Shown piece by piece: positions 16,709-26,698 of a DNA stretch of 64,000 nt. The notes under the pieces were generated by a model. It ran no database searches and had not been told where the DNA came from. It was given only the letters and a program-made list of their open reading frames with translations. This DNA comes from Treponema sp. (GTDB lineage Bacteria; Spirochaetota; Spirochaetia; Treponematales; Treponemataceae). The stretch lies in contig JAGCUI010000048.1 in assembly GCA_017962965.1 (NCBI GenBank), positions 62,001-126,000 of the forward strand, given 5' to 3'. The number at the start of each line of letters is the position of its first letter. Position 1 is the stretch's first letter. Both the position numbers and the translations under genes were made by a program.

Positions 16709-17860
16709 ATGAATAATACAGAACACTATTTTGACTGGGCTGCAACAAGTCCCTTAGATAAAGAAATTGCAAGAGAATGCCTTGAGCTCACTTTAGAAAA
16801 CTGGGGAAATCCTTCCAGCACACACCAGATAGGAAAGAATGCTAAAAAGCTTTTGGATGAAGCAAGAGCAACCTGTGCAAAAGCGATGAACGTAAAACCC
16901 GAGCAGATTTATTTTACTTCGGGCGGAACAGAAAGCGACCAGATTCCTCTTCTTTCTCTTTTAGCAAAACCTGCAAAGGGAAATGTTTTAATAAGCTCAA
17001 TCGAACACCCGGCTGTAAGGGAACAGGCGTTGGCACTTAAAAATGCAGGCTGGGAAGTAAAACAGATTCCATGCGATAAAAACGGAATCATAAGCCCAGA
17101 AGTTGTTACTTCACTTTTAACAAATGACACATACTTAGTCTGCATCATGGCAGTAAATAATGAAACCGGAAGCATTCAGCCTATATACGAAATCGGGGAT
17201 GCTATAAAAACCTGGGCAGCAGGAAAAAGAAAACCAAAGTTTCATGTAGACTGTGTTCAGGCCGCCGGGAAAATCCCATTAAACCTTAACCACGATTCAA
17301 TAGACAGTGCAGCCTTAAGCTCACATAAAATCTGCGGACCTAGAGGAATCGGTATCCTTTATTTAAAAAATGATTTAGAAGCTTTTTTAAGAGGCGGCGG
17401 ACAGGAAAAAGGAATCCGTAGCGGAACAGAAAATGTTTACGGTGCCCTAGCCTTTTCAAAATGTCTTGAAAAATACTATGATGCTAAGCACAATAAAACT
17501 CAAAATGAAATTACTTTGTATTTTATAGAAGAGCTTTCAAAAACAAAGGGCTGCACAATCATCCCGGAAGGAAGACTTAAAAACGGCAACCTTTTTTCTC
17601 CTTATGTAGTACAGGCAGCGTTTAATAAAATCCCCGGAAACGTAATGCTCAGAGCACTTGATTCAAAAGGCTTTTATATTTCTACAGGAAGTGCCTGCTC
17701 GTCAAAAAAGAACAGCCGCCCGATTCTTGAAGCCATGAACGTTGATGCAAGCCTGAGGGAAACTTCTGTAAGATTCAGCTTTGGTCCAACAACTACAAAA
17801 AAGGCCGTAGATGAACTATTAGAGGCAGTTAGAGAAGTAAACTCACAGTTCAATAAATAA
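16709..17860 (+). CDS. Cysteine desulfurase (NifS/IscS type)
   Basis: A PLP enzyme that removes sulfur from cysteine for Fe-S clusters or tRNA thiolation. The 383 residues show the family start YFDWAATSPL, the PLP lysine in SSHKICGPRG (about residue 207), the HVDCVQAAGK Asp/Gln segment near 180 and the catalytic cysteine loop STGSACSSKK near 328. Length matches the group I enzymes. It lies 15 bases after aroB. No iscU or thiI neighbour is present, so which sulfur pathway it feeds cannot be told. Confidence 0.93.
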   Translation: MNNTEHYFDWAATSPLDKEIARECLELTLENWGNPSSTHQIGKNAKKLLDEARATCAKAMNVKPEQIYFTSGGTESDQIPLLSLLAKPAKGNVLISSIEHPAVREQALALKNAGWEVKQIPCDKNGIISPEVVTSLLTNDTYLVCIMAVNNETGSIQPIYEIGDAIKTWAAGKRKPKFHVDCVQAAGKIPLNLNHDSIDSAALSSHKICGPRGIGILYLKNDLEAFLRGGGQEKGIRSGTENVYGALAFSKCLEKYYDAKHNKTQNEITLYFIEELSKTKGCTIIPEGRLKNGNLFSPYVVQAAFNKIPGNVMLRALDSKGFYISTGSACSSKKNSRPILEAMNVDASLRETSVRFSFGPTTTKKAVDELLEAVREVNSQFNK

Positions 17861-17866
17861 CTATAA

Positions 17867-17895
17867 TTGAAATGTTTACATATTTATGATATTTT
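17867..17895 (+). promoter_or_regulatory. Promoter of the PUR-domain gene
   Basis: TTGAAA (17867-17872) and TATTTT (17890-17895) are separated by 17 bases, followed by an AAAGGAG ribosome site at 17902-17908. This gives the gene its own transcript. Confidence 0.55.
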
Positions 17896-17915
17896 TTATT
17901 TAAAGGAGCCTTAGA

Positions 17916-18332
17916 ATGGGAGCACGTGGAGAACTTTTTACTACTCAAGTATATTTGGATAATCGTTCTTACTTTTTTAATGTAAAAGAAAACAGAACCG
18001 GAGATGTTTTTTTACAGATTGTTGAAAGCAAAAACAGAGACGGAGCAGAAGCAGACCGCCATCAGATTGCAGTTTTTTCAGAAGACATGCAGAAGTTCTT
18101 ACAGGGAATGGATAAATCTCTTGAGTTCATCGAAAAGGACAGAAAAGCAAGACAGAAGGCTGCAAGAGAAAAACGTGCTGCTAAGGATGCAAAATATGCA
18201 AAGGGTTCCGGCGACGGTAAAAAAATGTACCGCGTAAAAACAGACAAAAAATCAAATGCTAAAGCTGATGACGGAATTAAAAGAACAGGAAGAATTCACG
18301 TTGTGAGTAAAAAGCCACAGACAGAAGACTAA
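17916..18332 (+). CDS. PUR-domain nucleic-acid-binding protein (DUF3276, BpuR-like)
   Basis: The 138-residue protein starts MGARGELFTTQVYLDN, then RSYFFNVKENRTGDVFL. This strongly resembles the Borrelia PUR-alpha-like protein BpuR, which binds single-stranded DNA and RNA and acts as a regulator. The PUR domain covers about residues 1-70. A long basic, Ala/Lys-rich tail (residues 75-138) follows and is not needed for the fold. It probably adds nonspecific nucleic-acid binding. Own promoter and strong ribosome site suggest good expression. Its stop overlaps the convergent rnhB stop by 4 bases (CTAA). Similarity is from memory of the family. Confidence 0.85.
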   Translation: MGARGELFTTQVYLDNRSYFFNVKENRTGDVFLQIVESKNRDGAEADRHQIAVFSEDMQKFLQGMDKSLEFIEKDRKARQKAAREKRAAKDAKYAKGSGDGKKMYRVKTDKKSNAKADDGIKRTGRIHVVSKKPQTED

Positions 18333-18925
18333 TACTTAAACGAAAGTCGTTGAATTGGAGACGGCCCTATTTTGCGGCAGATTTCCATATGATCCCGGGT
18401 TGGATAGCCTTTATGCTTTGCGTATCCATACTCGGGATATTTTTTGTCCATTTCAAGCATTATGCGGTCCCTGCAGGTTTTAGCAAGAATTGAAGCCGCC
18501 ATTACTTCAGGATATTTTCCATCGGCCTTTGGCTCGCACCTGCATTCAAAAGGAACCTCGGGACATTTAGTTCCGTCTGTAATACCATTTAATTTATAAG
18601 ATGTAATTCCCTGAGCCTTAGCCCATTCAGGAAGCTTTTGTATCATATTAGAGTATGCGGTTTTCATGGCTAAAAGACTTGCCTGTAAAATGTTTATGCG
18701 GTCTATGGTTGCATGATCTACAAGGCCTATTCCCCAGCAGGCTTTTTCTTTAATAATCTCTTCTGCAATAAGACGCTTTTTTTCTGTAAGTTTTTTTGAG
18801 TCGTTTAAAATTTCCATTGGAAAATCTTTTGGTAAAATAACACAACCTGCAGCAACCGGCCCTGCTAAAGGACCTCTTCCTGCTTCATCAAAGCCGACAG
18901 AAAAAACAGTTATATTAGAATCCAT
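18329..18925 (-). CDS. rnhB: Ribonuclease HII
   Basis: Cuts the RNA strand of RNA-DNA hybrids and removes single ribonucleotides. The 198 residues begin with the family motif VGFDEAGRGPLAGPV (catalytic Asp and Glu near residues 12-13). Further acidic residues lie in GLVDHATIDRINILQASLLAM near 70 and in the AASILAKTCRD motif near 145. Length is normal. Its start overlaps the end of the upstream 699-residue gene by 11 bases, suggesting translational coupling. Confidence 0.95.
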   Translation of the reverse strand: MDSNITVFSVGFDEAGRGPLAGPVAAGCVILPKDFPMEILNDSKKLTEKKRLIAEEIIKEKACWGIGLVDHATIDRINILQASLLAMKTAYSNMIQKLPEWAKAQGITSYKLNGITDGTKCPEVPFECRCEPKADGKYPEVMAASILAKTCRDRIMLEMDKKYPEYGYAKHKGYPTRDHMEICRKIGPSPIQRLSFKY

Positions 18926-21014
18926 AGCTTTCGTTATTAGACTGAGAGATTTTTGTCTTTTTATCCTGGTAAATCGGCTCTGCGTTTTTAACCACAGGAA
19001 GTTCAGCCTTAAATGTATTTTGAGTAACAGTTCCCTTTACGCCAAAGAGCTCTGCAATGCGTCCGATTGAACCTGTAACTTTAAATGAGCTTTCTGTAAT
19101 TTTTACATCACCTTCGTACAAAGAAATTCCAACACAGGTTTTTCCAGAAGCATTTACAATGGATTTACCAACTGTAACGCGGCTCTTTAATCCGTTTGTA
19201 AAAGAAACATATTCTTCTGCAGAAACAGAGATGATTGAATTAGTTACATTAAGTGTAGAATTAGACAAATCAAAAAGATATGCATTTTTACCGAACACTG
19301 CTCCAATCTGGCAGTTATCCATATCAAGCACAGCATTTTCAAGCTTAATCAAATTAGCCATCTTTGTACTTGAAGAACTTCTTCCGTGTTCATACAAAAG
19401 CGTAAAATCCTGAATTGTAAGAGTTGAACCCTTTACCACAATGCTTGCGTTTTCCTCAAAAATAATTTCTGCACCGTTTACATTTACAAAGGTACAGTTA
19501 GAAAGAAGATCGTTTTTGCCCGAAGGGATATGCATTTCTCCGTTAATCATCAAAAGTGCAAATCTTCCGTTATTGATTGAAGAAAGACACTGGGTAAAAT
19601 TATTATATGGTCTGTCTCTTGTACCATCTGAATCTTCGCCGGTATAGCTTTCGTCGTAGTAATAATTATATTTATCGATGATAACCGAATATTCTGTTAC
19701 TGCACTTGTTACGCTGTCTTTTTTAGAATAAGCCATAACCTTGTAGTAGCAGGCACCTTGAGTCATAGGTTCAAGATTAAAGCGGTAATTTGAGCCGTTT
19801 ACTAAAACAAAATCCTTTTGAGGAACAGAAAGAAGAACTTCTGAATGCGGAGAATAAGTTTCATCAGTCTGTTCAATTACAAAAGGCTCACTCACACTTA
19901 CATAAAGCTCAGCATCATCCTGGCCTACAATTAAACCTGCAATAGACTGGCGTGAATAAAATACTTCTGGATTTTTTACTGCAATTTCAGGAACTCTTGG
20001 AGGCTTTTTATTGATTTCATAATCAACACTCATGTCTCCCTGGTAAACTGAGTTAGAAAAAATTCCAATTGTAAATTTACCCTTGATTGAGTTTCCATAG
20101 AAGGTATCAGCACCGATTTCAGTAAAGAATTCCTGGTATTCACCGTCTGGAGAAAGGATACTCATCTGGTAAGACTGATCTCCGTCGATTGTGTAAGTAA
20201 TGCTTCCGTTTTCGAGCACATCCTTTCTGATTTTTGGTTTTGCAGGAAGTTCAAAGGTTTCTATAGGGTTTCCCTGTTCGTATGCAATACTCTGCCACTG
20301 GATTCTATGAGGAACCGAGCGGTCCAAGGTTTTACTTTCCTTTGGTAATTCCCAGTATTCATCGTCTATGCGGTAAATGTAATTATCGTCCAAAAATGAA
20401 ATTGTGCTCCAGTCTGTAATTTCAAAAGGAACATCGTTTTGTGTAAATACTCCCTGATTTTGAGGGAAGGTTCGTATGATAAATCTCCATTTTTTTCCGT
20501 TATTCTTGTCCATTACGACACAAGGAATATTCATGGAAATAACTGTATTTTCTGCAATTGAAACAGGCTGACCTTCTATAAATGAATCTGGAGGAAGGCC
20601 CATTGTGTAATAAAGATTATACGGAATATAGATTTCTGAGCCCGCTGTGTAATTTATAATGCCTGTATCATAAAAGCTGTCTATAAACTGAGAATAATCT
20701 GCGTCGTAGGCATTGTCGGGTTCAACTGTATAATTAATTTTGATTTCCTGGTTTTTCTTTCCCGATTTTTTGATGCGGATTTGAACAGGACCTGTTAAAT
20801 CGATTAAAACAGGATTATCGTAAGCAAAGCCCGAAGAAACAGGGTCTTCACCATTTAATGAATAGTAATATTCTGCTCCGTCTGAATTATCAATACAAAG
20901 CATCTGTTTATTTGCCCACACCCCTTCAGCAGGACTTAAAACCTTAATCTGAGCAAAGGCATTTGTAAGAAAGAGAGAAGAGAAAAAAATTACAGCGGCA
21001 AAAAACTTTTTCAT
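18915..21014 (-). CDS. Exported beta-rich protein with chitobiase-type and beta-helix domains
   Basis: A 699-residue protein with a signal peptide (to AFAQ, about residue 21). Residues 24-95 resemble the small chitobiase C-terminal-type domain (YYYSLNGEDPV, often seen in surface proteins). The middle has several beta-sandwich-like segments. Residues about 470-680 look like a right-handed parallel beta helix (repeated short strands such as NCTFVNVNGAEIIF, NSTLNVTNSIISV), as in pectate-lyase-like folds. No catalytic residues are recognised. It may be a cell-surface or periplasmic carbohydrate-binding protein. It shares an operon with the phosphoribosyltransferase upstream (3-base gap) and rnhB. 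Confidence 0.75.
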   Translation of the reverse strand: MKKFFAAVIFFSSLFLTNAFAQIKVLSPAEGVWANKQMLCIDNSDGAEYYYSLNGEDPVSSGFAYDNPVLIDLTGPVQIRIKKSGKKNQEIKINYTVEPDNAYDADYSQFIDSFYDTGIINYTAGSEIYIPYNLYYTMGLPPDSFIEGQPVSIAENTVISMNIPCVVMDKNNGKKWRFIIRTFPQNQGVFTQNDVPFEITDWSTISFLDDNYIYRIDDEYWELPKESKTLDRSVPHRIQWQSIAYEQGNPIETFELPAKPKIRKDVLENGSITYTIDGDQSYQMSILSPDGEYQEFFTEIGADTFYGNSIKGKFTIGIFSNSVYQGDMSVDYEINKKPPRVPEIAVKNPEVFYSRQSIAGLIVGQDDAELYVSVSEPFVIEQTDETYSPHSEVLLSVPQKDFVLVNGSNYRFNLEPMTQGACYYKVMAYSKKDSVTSAVTEYSVIIDKYNYYYDESYTGEDSDGTRDRPYNNFTQCLSSINNGRFALLMINGEMHIPSGKNDLLSNCTFVNVNGAEIIFEENASIVVKGSTLTIQDFTLLYEHGRSSSSTKMANLIKLENAVLDMDNCQIGAVFGKNAYLFDLSNSTLNVTNSIISVSAEEYVSFTNGLKSRVTVGKSIVNASGKTCVGISLYEGDVKITESSFKVTGSIGRIAELFGVKGTVTQNTFKAELPVVKNAEPIYQDKKTKISQSNNESYGF

Positions 21015-21017
21015 GCT

Positions 21018-21635
21018 TTACAATCCCAGGAAAGGATCCAGAACGTCTTTTAATTCAGGATCATCCTTATAATAATATTCATTCAATTCGTCCTTTGTAA
21101 GACCAACAAGCTCGTGGCTCATATAATGAATCCAGCGGTTTTCGTCCGGAGAATTGATTTCGAACTTACGGCAATAATAATCAGGCTGAATAGGAAGCTG
21201 TTCCTTCTGATATGTAAAATATTTGTAATCGTGAACAACAACCTTAATATCTTCGCGTGGAAGTCCTCTTGAATTGATGAGGGTTTCTACAAGACAGTTG
21301 ATTGTTCGGCCTGAATCAAAAATATCATCAACTAAAAGAATTTTATCACCCGGTCTTAAATTTTCAGGAGGATAAGTCCATCCGTCGATAAAAACCTTTG
21401 TATGCTTTGCAACATCCGAATATGAGCGGGCAACTACACCTGCGTACAATACCGGATGAAAGTGCTTTGCTTTAGAAAGAATTTTAAAATATTCACTTAT
21501 GATATTTGCCATATAGGCACCACCACGAAGCGAACAGTAGATTACATCAGGAATAAATCCATCCCTATAAATCTGAGCTGCGAGTTTTAATGCGTTGTTT
21601 CTGACTTTATCGTATGGAAGAAATTCCTTTATCAT
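21018..21635 (-). CDS. Purine-type phosphoribosyltransferase
   Basis: The 205 residues contain the PRPP-binding loop ILLVDDIFDSGRT (about residues 98-110) and an early GGAYMANIISEY segment, as in hypoxanthine/xanthine phosphoribosyltransferases of the archaeal and spirochaetal kind. The likely reaction is base plus PRPP to nucleotide plus pyrophosphate. The base is not clear from sequence. A ribosome site AGAGG precedes the ATG at 21635. It starts the unit with the beta-helix protein and rnhB. Confidence 0.8.
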   Translation of the reverse strand: MIKEFLPYDKVRNNALKLAAQIYRDGFIPDVIYCSLRGGAYMANIISEYFKILSKAKHFHPVLYAGVVARSYSDVAKHTKVFIDGWTYPPENLRPGDKILLVDDIFDSGRTINCLVETLINSRGLPREDIKVVVHDYKYFTYQKEQLPIQPDYYCRKFEINSPDENRWIHYMSHELVGLTKDELNEYYYKDDPELKDVLDPFLGL

Positions 21636-21686
21636 TTTAAACCTCTTTTATCCTTTAATTATAATAAAAATTGGTAGAAAATCAAA

Positions 21687-22328
21687 TTATTTGAATTCTT
21701 TGTCCGTTAGGATTCTGGCATTCATAGCCTTTAATTCATCCTTGTCATGGCTCACAATTATGCACGTTCTTTCTTCCTCGTGAATCAATTTTAATGTTTC
21801 TGCTATGAGCTTATTTTTTTTAGCTTCATCCTGAGAATGAAATGGTTCATCCAAAAGCATGAGTCTTCCAGGATATGCAAAAGCCCTAGCAAGTGCTACC
21901 CTCTGCTTTTCTCCCCCGCTCAAGTTTTTAGCCATCTGATTTATCTTTGTTCCAAGCTCAAGCTTTTGTAAGTAATATTCAGCCTTTTTCTTAGCCTGGT
22001 CTTTGTCGTAAATATTCAACAAAGGAAGCATTACATTTTTTAAAACACTTGTGTTTTCTATAAGGCGCGGTTCCTGAAATACATATGAAATTTTAAGTCC
22101 CGGTTCAATTGTAATTATTCCGTCCTTTATAAAATCAGAAGAAAACTCTAAGCCTGCAATTAAATTTAAAAGACTTGTTTTACCGCTTCCCGTTGGTGCA
22201 TAAAAACCTACAATCTCGTTGTAATAAATATCAAAATTAAAATTCTTAAAAAGAACGTTATAGCCCTGAGACAGAGAAAACTTTTCTATATGAATCATTG
22301 GAAGATGAATCAATGTACTAGCGGACAT
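21687..22328 (-). CDS. ABC importer ATP-binding protein (nitrate/sulfonate/taurine type)
   Basis: ATPase of an ABC importer. The 213 residues carry Walker A GPTGSGKTSLLN near residue 46, the signature LSGGEKQRVALARA near 131, Walker B LMLLDEPF near 153 and the switch His in IIVSHDKDE. It is a little shorter than usual. The ATG at 22328 has a strong GGGAGG site, so I prefer it to the in-frame ATG at 22298. It overlaps the permease gene by 11 bases. Confidence 0.9.
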   Translation of the reverse strand: MSASTLIHLPMIHIEKFSLSQGYNVLFKNFNFDIYYNEIVGFYAPTGSGKTSLLNLIAGLEFSSDFIKDGIITIEPGLKISYVFQEPRLIENTSVLKNVMLPLLNIYDKDQAKKKAEYYLQKLELGTKINQMAKNLSGGEKQRVALARAFAYPGRLMLLDEPFHSQDEAKKNKLIAETLKLIHEEERTCIIVSHDKDELKAMNARILTDKEFK

Positions 22329-23076
22329 TTACACCTCCCTTTTTCTTGAATAAAAGCTTTAATAAATTTTCAAGCAAAAATGAAACTACAACTAAAATAA
22401 ATGTGATTGCTAAAACCGATGTACTTTCGAAAATTACCTGGTTACTTTGTAAAATTGTTCCAGCTCCTTTTTTTGGAAGACTTAAAACTTCTCCTGCAAC
22501 AACAACCTTCCAGGTAAGACCAAAGGCACTCACAAGGCTGTTTAAGAAAAACGGAACAGCGGCCGGAACCTTTATGTAAAAAAAAGTCTGAAGCTTTGTG
22601 TACTCATAGATTTTTGCCATCTCTAAAAGCTTTTTATCGGCACTCAAAATTCCCGTTGTTATTGCAGTTACGATAATAGGCAACGTCATAAGGCAGGCTG
22701 TAAAAACCGGCACAAGATTAGAAGAAAACCAGTAAAGTGCAATAAGGATTACGGCAATTACAGGAGTTGAACGGATGAGCGACAAAGGAAAGCTGAAAAA
22801 GTTTTTGATAAAAGCATTCTGTCCTGCAAAGGTTCCGATTATAATTCCTAAAAATACGGAAATCAAAAATGAAAAAATTGTTCTTAAAAAAGTGAATAAA
22901 AAATTATTCCAGAAAGATTTAGAAGTGATTAAAACTAAAACCTGCTTAAAAACATCTTCCGGCGGCGGCAAAATAAGAGAAGCATTCATCTTTTTTGCCA
23001 TTAAAAACCATATTAAAAAAAAGGTTATAACAGAGAGTAAAACTGGAATTATTTTTTTAATAATAGAATTTTTCAT
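22318..23076 (-). CDS. ABC importer permease (SsuC/TauC/ThiX-like)
   Basis: Inner-membrane permease of 252 residues with about six hydrophobic helices and the binding-protein-dependent transport EAA-like loop (YTKLQTFFYIKVPAAVPFFLNSL near residue 160). The N-terminal helix and periplasmic loop are typical of the nitrate/sulfonate/taurine/thiamine-precursor group. It overlaps the binding-protein gene by 20 bases and the ATPase by 11, so all three are made together. Confidence 0.88.
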   Translation of the reverse strand: MKNSIIKKIIPVLLSVITFFLIWFLMAKKMNASLILPPPEDVFKQVLVLITSKSFWNNFLFTFLRTIFSFLISVFLGIIIGTFAGQNAFIKNFFSFPLSLIRSTPVIAVILIALYWFSSNLVPVFTACLMTLPIIVTAITTGILSADKKLLEMAKIYEYTKLQTFFYIKVPAAVPFFLNSLVSAFGLTWKVVVAGEVLSLPKKGAGTILQSNQVIFESTSVLAITFILVVVSFLLENLLKLLFKKKGGVNVR

Positions 23077-24004
23077 CAGGCAATTTACCGCCTATAGAAG
23101 AAGGGTCGTCCTGTAAAAATAATTTTAAAAGCTTTTCAATCTTTTCCTTATTTTTCTTTGCAGGTTCATATACATAATTTGATTTTGGAATTGCTTTTTC
23201 TACAACAGTAGCTGGAAGTCCAAGCTCATTTTTCTGGCAGAGCTCTCCGGCTTTTGCAGGATTTTTTACTGTCCATTTACATGCCTTTTCGTATTCTTTT
23301 AAAAATGCATTAAGCGGAGCCTTATTTTCTTCTGCAAAATCCTTTCTTACAACCATAACTGTAAGTGGATAATTTTCTTTATTCAAAACCTCGTATTCAG
23401 TTTTCTGTAAATCGATTGCAATTACAGAAGAATCCTTTTGCTGTGCGATTGTTGTGAATGGTTCAGGAACAACGGCATATTCAATCTTTCCCGAAAGTAA
23501 CATTGCAGCAAGGTTTGCAGAAGGAATTGAAAAATCAAGAGTAACACCATCCGGAGTATTAATGCTTATTCCCTTTTCTTTTAAAAGATATTTTAAAATG
23601 TAATCAGGAGTTGCACCGTGACCTGCTACATAAACTGTTTTTCCTTTTAAATCCTCTAAAGACTGAACAGAAGAATCCTTTGTGATTAAAGAAAGATTTC
23701 CGTTTCCTGTTACGGCACACATAATAACTGCACCGTTTGTAGAGTTATAAACCTTAGCGGCAACGTTTGGAGGTAAAAAACCGATATCGGCTTCGTTTTT
23801 CAAAAGCTTTGGTAAAAGTGCCTGAGGGTCTGCGTATTTTGTATAAGTTACCTTTACGTTTTTAATGGACTTTGTATTTTCCATCATATATGCAGCAGGA
23901 ACACAGCTTGGACCATTTAAAAGACCTACCCTTATTTCCTGTGCAAAAAGACCTGTAAATAATAATGCACTTGCAGTAAATGCTAAAAGCTTTTTTGAAA
24001 TCAT
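23057..24004 (-). CDS. ABC importer substrate-binding protein (NMT1/SsuA-like)
   Basis: Periplasmic binding protein of 315 residues with a signal peptide (to LFAQE, about residue 22). It continues IRVGLLNGPSCVPAAYMME, then DIGFLPPNVAAKVYN near 75 and KTVYVAGHGATPDYIL near 125. This is the fold of proteins that bind sulfonates, nitrate or thiamine precursors. No riboswitch is visible: only 11 bases separate it from the clpC-type gene upstream. The substrate is not predictable from sequence. Confidence 0.87.
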   Translation of the reverse strand: MISKKLLAFTASALLFTGLFAQEIRVGLLNGPSCVPAAYMMENTKSIKNVKVTYTKYADPQALLPKLLKNEADIGFLPPNVAAKVYNSTNGAVIMCAVTGNGNLSLITKDSSVQSLEDLKGKTVYVAGHGATPDYILKYLLKEKGISINTPDGVTLDFSIPSANLAAMLLSGKIEYAVVPEPFTTIAQQKDSSVIAIDLQKTEYEVLNKENYPLTVMVVRKDFAEENKAPLNAFLKEYEKACKWTVKNPAKAGELCQKNELGLPATVVEKAIPKSNYVYEPAKKNKEKIEKLLKLFLQDDPSSIGGKLPDEKFYY

Positions 24005-24015
24005 ATTTTCCTCGT

Positions 24016-26601
24016 TTATCTTACAACAACTTTTTCTTTTGGAACGGAAACTGTTTCCTTCTTACTCTTAGTAAGCTTTACCTTGAGCTTTAAATCCTTT
24101 GAGCAGTCAATCTGAACTACATCGAAATCTTTGCCCTGGTTTTTAAGAATTTCCATTGAAAGCGGATCTTCAATTTCCTTACGTAAAAGACGTTTCATAG
24201 GGCGTGCACCCATAGAAGGATTATAGCCGTTTTCGATTAAATATTCTTTAGCTTTTGGCTTAATTTTTATAGTAAGATGCTTTTCTTTTAATCTTTCCGA
24301 AAGTTCATTGAGCTGGATATCCAGAATCTTTGAAATTTCTTTTTTGTTCAAAGCGTTGAATACAATTACATCATCTATACGGTTAATAAGTTCTGGGCTC
24401 AAAAGCTTTTTAAGCTCGTTCATTGCACCGCTCTTGATTTCTTCGTAAGGCATAACTCCGTCTGTAATTCCAAAGCCCATTCTGCCTTCGCTTGTAATCT
24501 GTCTTGCACCTGCGTTACTTGTCATGATGATTACTGTATTTCTAAAGTTTACAACGTGACCAAGATTATCGCTTAATTCACCTTCTTCCAAAAGCTGGAG
24601 CAAAAGATTAAAGATATCAGGATGTGCTTTTTCAATTTCATCGAGTAATACAACTGAGTATGGATGTCTTCTTACCTTTTCTGTAAGAACACCGCCTTCT
24701 TCATAACCAACGTATCCAGGAGGAGCTCCAACAAGACGGCTTGCAGTATGCTTTTCCATATAGTCCGACATATCAATTCTGATTAAAGAATCTTCTGAAC
24801 CAAAAAGATATTTTGCCAAAGCCTTTGCAAGCTGAGTTTTTCCGACACCTGTAGGACCAAGGAAAATAAATGAACCGACAGGGTGCTTTGGAGAAGAGAT
24901 TCCTGCCCTGCTTCTTCTGATTGCACCGCTAATAATGCTTACGGCACTTTCCTGTCCGATTACTGTATTATGAAGCTCGTCCTCCATGTGAACAATTCTT
25001 TCTGTTTCAGAAACTGTGAGCTGTTCAAGAGGGATGCCTGTCATTTCGCTGATGATATTTTCGATATCGTGTTCTGTTACAACCTTTACAGGATTTGTTC
25101 CGTTTTTATCCCAGAGGTCTGTATAAAGATTTAATTTTCGCTGTAAATCTATTACCTTGTCGCGGATAACGGCTGCATTTTCATAATCCTGATTTTGAAG
25201 AAGATTGTGCTTTTCAATTTCGAGCTCATTCTTTTTCTGTTCGAGTTCTGCAAATTCAGAAGGCTTTTCTTCTTCAAGAATTTTTTTAGCTGCCCCTGCT
25301 TCGTCCAGAATATCGATTGCCTTATCCGGTAAAACCTTTTCCGGTAAATAGCGTTTTGAAAGCTTGATTACACTTGGAATAACTTCTTTTGAATAAATTA
25401 CGTTGTGATAGTTTTCGTATTTTTCCTTTATTCCTTCCAGAATCTTTTCTGTTTCATCAACACCAGGCTCTTCTACCTTTACAACCTGGAATCTTCTTTC
25501 GAGCGCTAAATCCTTTTCGATGTGCTTTGTATATTCTTTTGTAGTAGTTGCACCAATAATCTGGATTTCTCCGCGTGAAAGAGCAGGCTTCATAATGTTT
25601 GAAGCATCCATTGTTCCTTCGTTACCGCCGGCCCCGATAATTGCATGAAGCTCGTCTATGAATAAAACAATGTCCTTATTTTCCTGGAGCTCTGTGAGCA
25701 TTTTTTTCATACGCTCTTCGAATTCACCACGGTATTTTGTACCTGCAACAACGGCTGCTAAATCAAGTGAAAGAATGCGTTTTTTAAGTAAATCAAGAGG
25801 AACGTGTCCGTTTGCAATTCTCTGGGCAAGACCTTCTACAATTGCAGTTTTTCCTACTCCCGGTTCTCCGGTTAATACAGGATTATTTTTAGTTCTTCTT
25901 GAAAGAATCTGAATTACTCTGTGAATCTCTTTTTCGCGGCCTACAACAGGATCGCATTTTTTCTCTCTTGCAAGTCTTGTTAAGTCCATGCAGTATTCGT
26001 TTAAGAATGGAGTTTTTGGTTGCTGCTGCTTTGTCTTATCCTGAGGAGCTTTTGTTTTTTTATCATCAAAGGCAGTAAACAAAGGACTATTTTCGTCAAA
26101 CATTAAGGTTTTAAAAACATTGTTTACAAAGTGTTCTGCCCTGTCCTGTTTAATAGATGAATTCATCTGACTCTGAAGCTCAATTACAACAAAGCGTGCA
26201 TCCATGATTGTGTAATCGGCTGTAGCAAAAAATCTGGAAGTGATGCTTCCTTCTTCGCGGATAGCGGCAAGCAGGAGATGTTCAGTGCCGATGTAATCAT
26301 TATGAAGCGCATTTGACTCAATATCAGCAATATCAATCATCTGCTTCCAGCGGCGGCTCTGAGGAATAGTTTCTAAAGTTGGAGTTTTTGGTTCTGTTTC
26401 AAAAAATTTTTCTATAAAAGTAAGAAGATCCTGCGGTTCAAGCAGGAGTTTTGGGAAAATATTATATGCAATACCTTCCTTTAATTTTAAAATAGCAAGA
26501 ACCAAGTGTTCGGGTAAAAGCTGACGGCTTCCCAGTTTTCTAGCTTCATCTTGTGCAAGGAAAGAAATAACCTGTATTGCACGAGGAGAAAAATTTTTCA
26601 T
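24016..26601 (-). CDS. clpC: ClpC/ClpA-type AAA+ unfoldase
   Basis: An 861-residue Hsp100 ATPase that unfolds proteins for ClpP. Domains in order: two Clp-N repeats (about 1-150), first AAA with [13 protein letters not shown] near 247 and the ATLFIDELH-type Walker B ([14 protein letters not shown]), a UVR-like helical segment ([22 protein letters not shown] near 470) as in ClpC, second AAA with [14 protein letters not shown] near 580, and a loop MGFG near 708 that fits the ClpP-docking tripeptide position. The tail is lysine-rich. A GGAG ribosome site precedes the ATG. ClpP is not in the window. Confidence 0.93.
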   Translation of the reverse strand: MKNFSPRAIQVISFLAQDEARKLGSRQLLPEHLVLAILKLKEGIAYNIFPKLLLEPQDLLTFIEKFFETEPKTPTLETIPQSRRWKQMIDIADIESNALHNDYIGTEHLLLAAIREEGSITSRFFATADYTIMDARFVVIELQSQMNSSIKQDRAEHFVNNVFKTLMFDENSPLFTAFDDKKTKAPQDKTKQQQPKTPFLNEYCMDLTRLAREKKCDPVVGREKEIHRVIQILSRRTKNNPVLTGEPGVGKTAIVEGLAQRIANGHVPLDLLKKRILSLDLAAVVAGTKYRGEFEERMKKMLTELQENKDIVLFIDELHAIIGAGGNEGTMDASNIMKPALSRGEIQIIGATTTKEYTKHIEKDLALERRFQVVKVEEPGVDETEKILEGIKEKYENYHNVIYSKEVIPSVIKLSKRYLPEKVLPDKAIDILDEAGAAKKILEEEKPSEFAELEQKKNELEIEKHNLLQNQDYENAAVIRDKVIDLQRKLNLYTDLWDKNGTNPVKVVTEHDIENIISEMTGIPLEQLTVSETERIVHMEDELHNTVIGQESAVSIISGAIRRSRAGISSPKHPVGSFIFLGPTGVGKTQLAKALAKYLFGSEDSLIRIDMSDYMEKHTASRLVGAPPGYVGYEEGGVLTEKVRRHPYSVVLLDEIEKAHPDIFNLLLQLLEEGELSDNLGHVVNFRNTVIIMTSNAGARQITSEGRMGFGITDGVMPYEEIKSGAMNELKKLLSPELINRIDDVIVFNALNKKEISKILDIQLNELSERLKEKHLTIKIKPKAKEYLIENGYNPSMGARPMKRLLRKEIEDPLSMEILKNQGKDFDVVQIDCSKDLKLKVKLTKSKKETVSVPKEKVVVR

Positions 26602-26698
26602 GATAACTCCAAAAATAAAGAGATAAGTACATTATATTATCGACATAAACAGCCAAAAAAGACACACGAGAATTTGAAAAAAAAATTAAATTTATTGC

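Noticed and set aside
26602-26698. CIRCE heat-shock operator upstream of clpC
   Set aside because: The region has a TATAAT but no TTAGCACTC-type inverted repeat, so no HrcA control is claimed.
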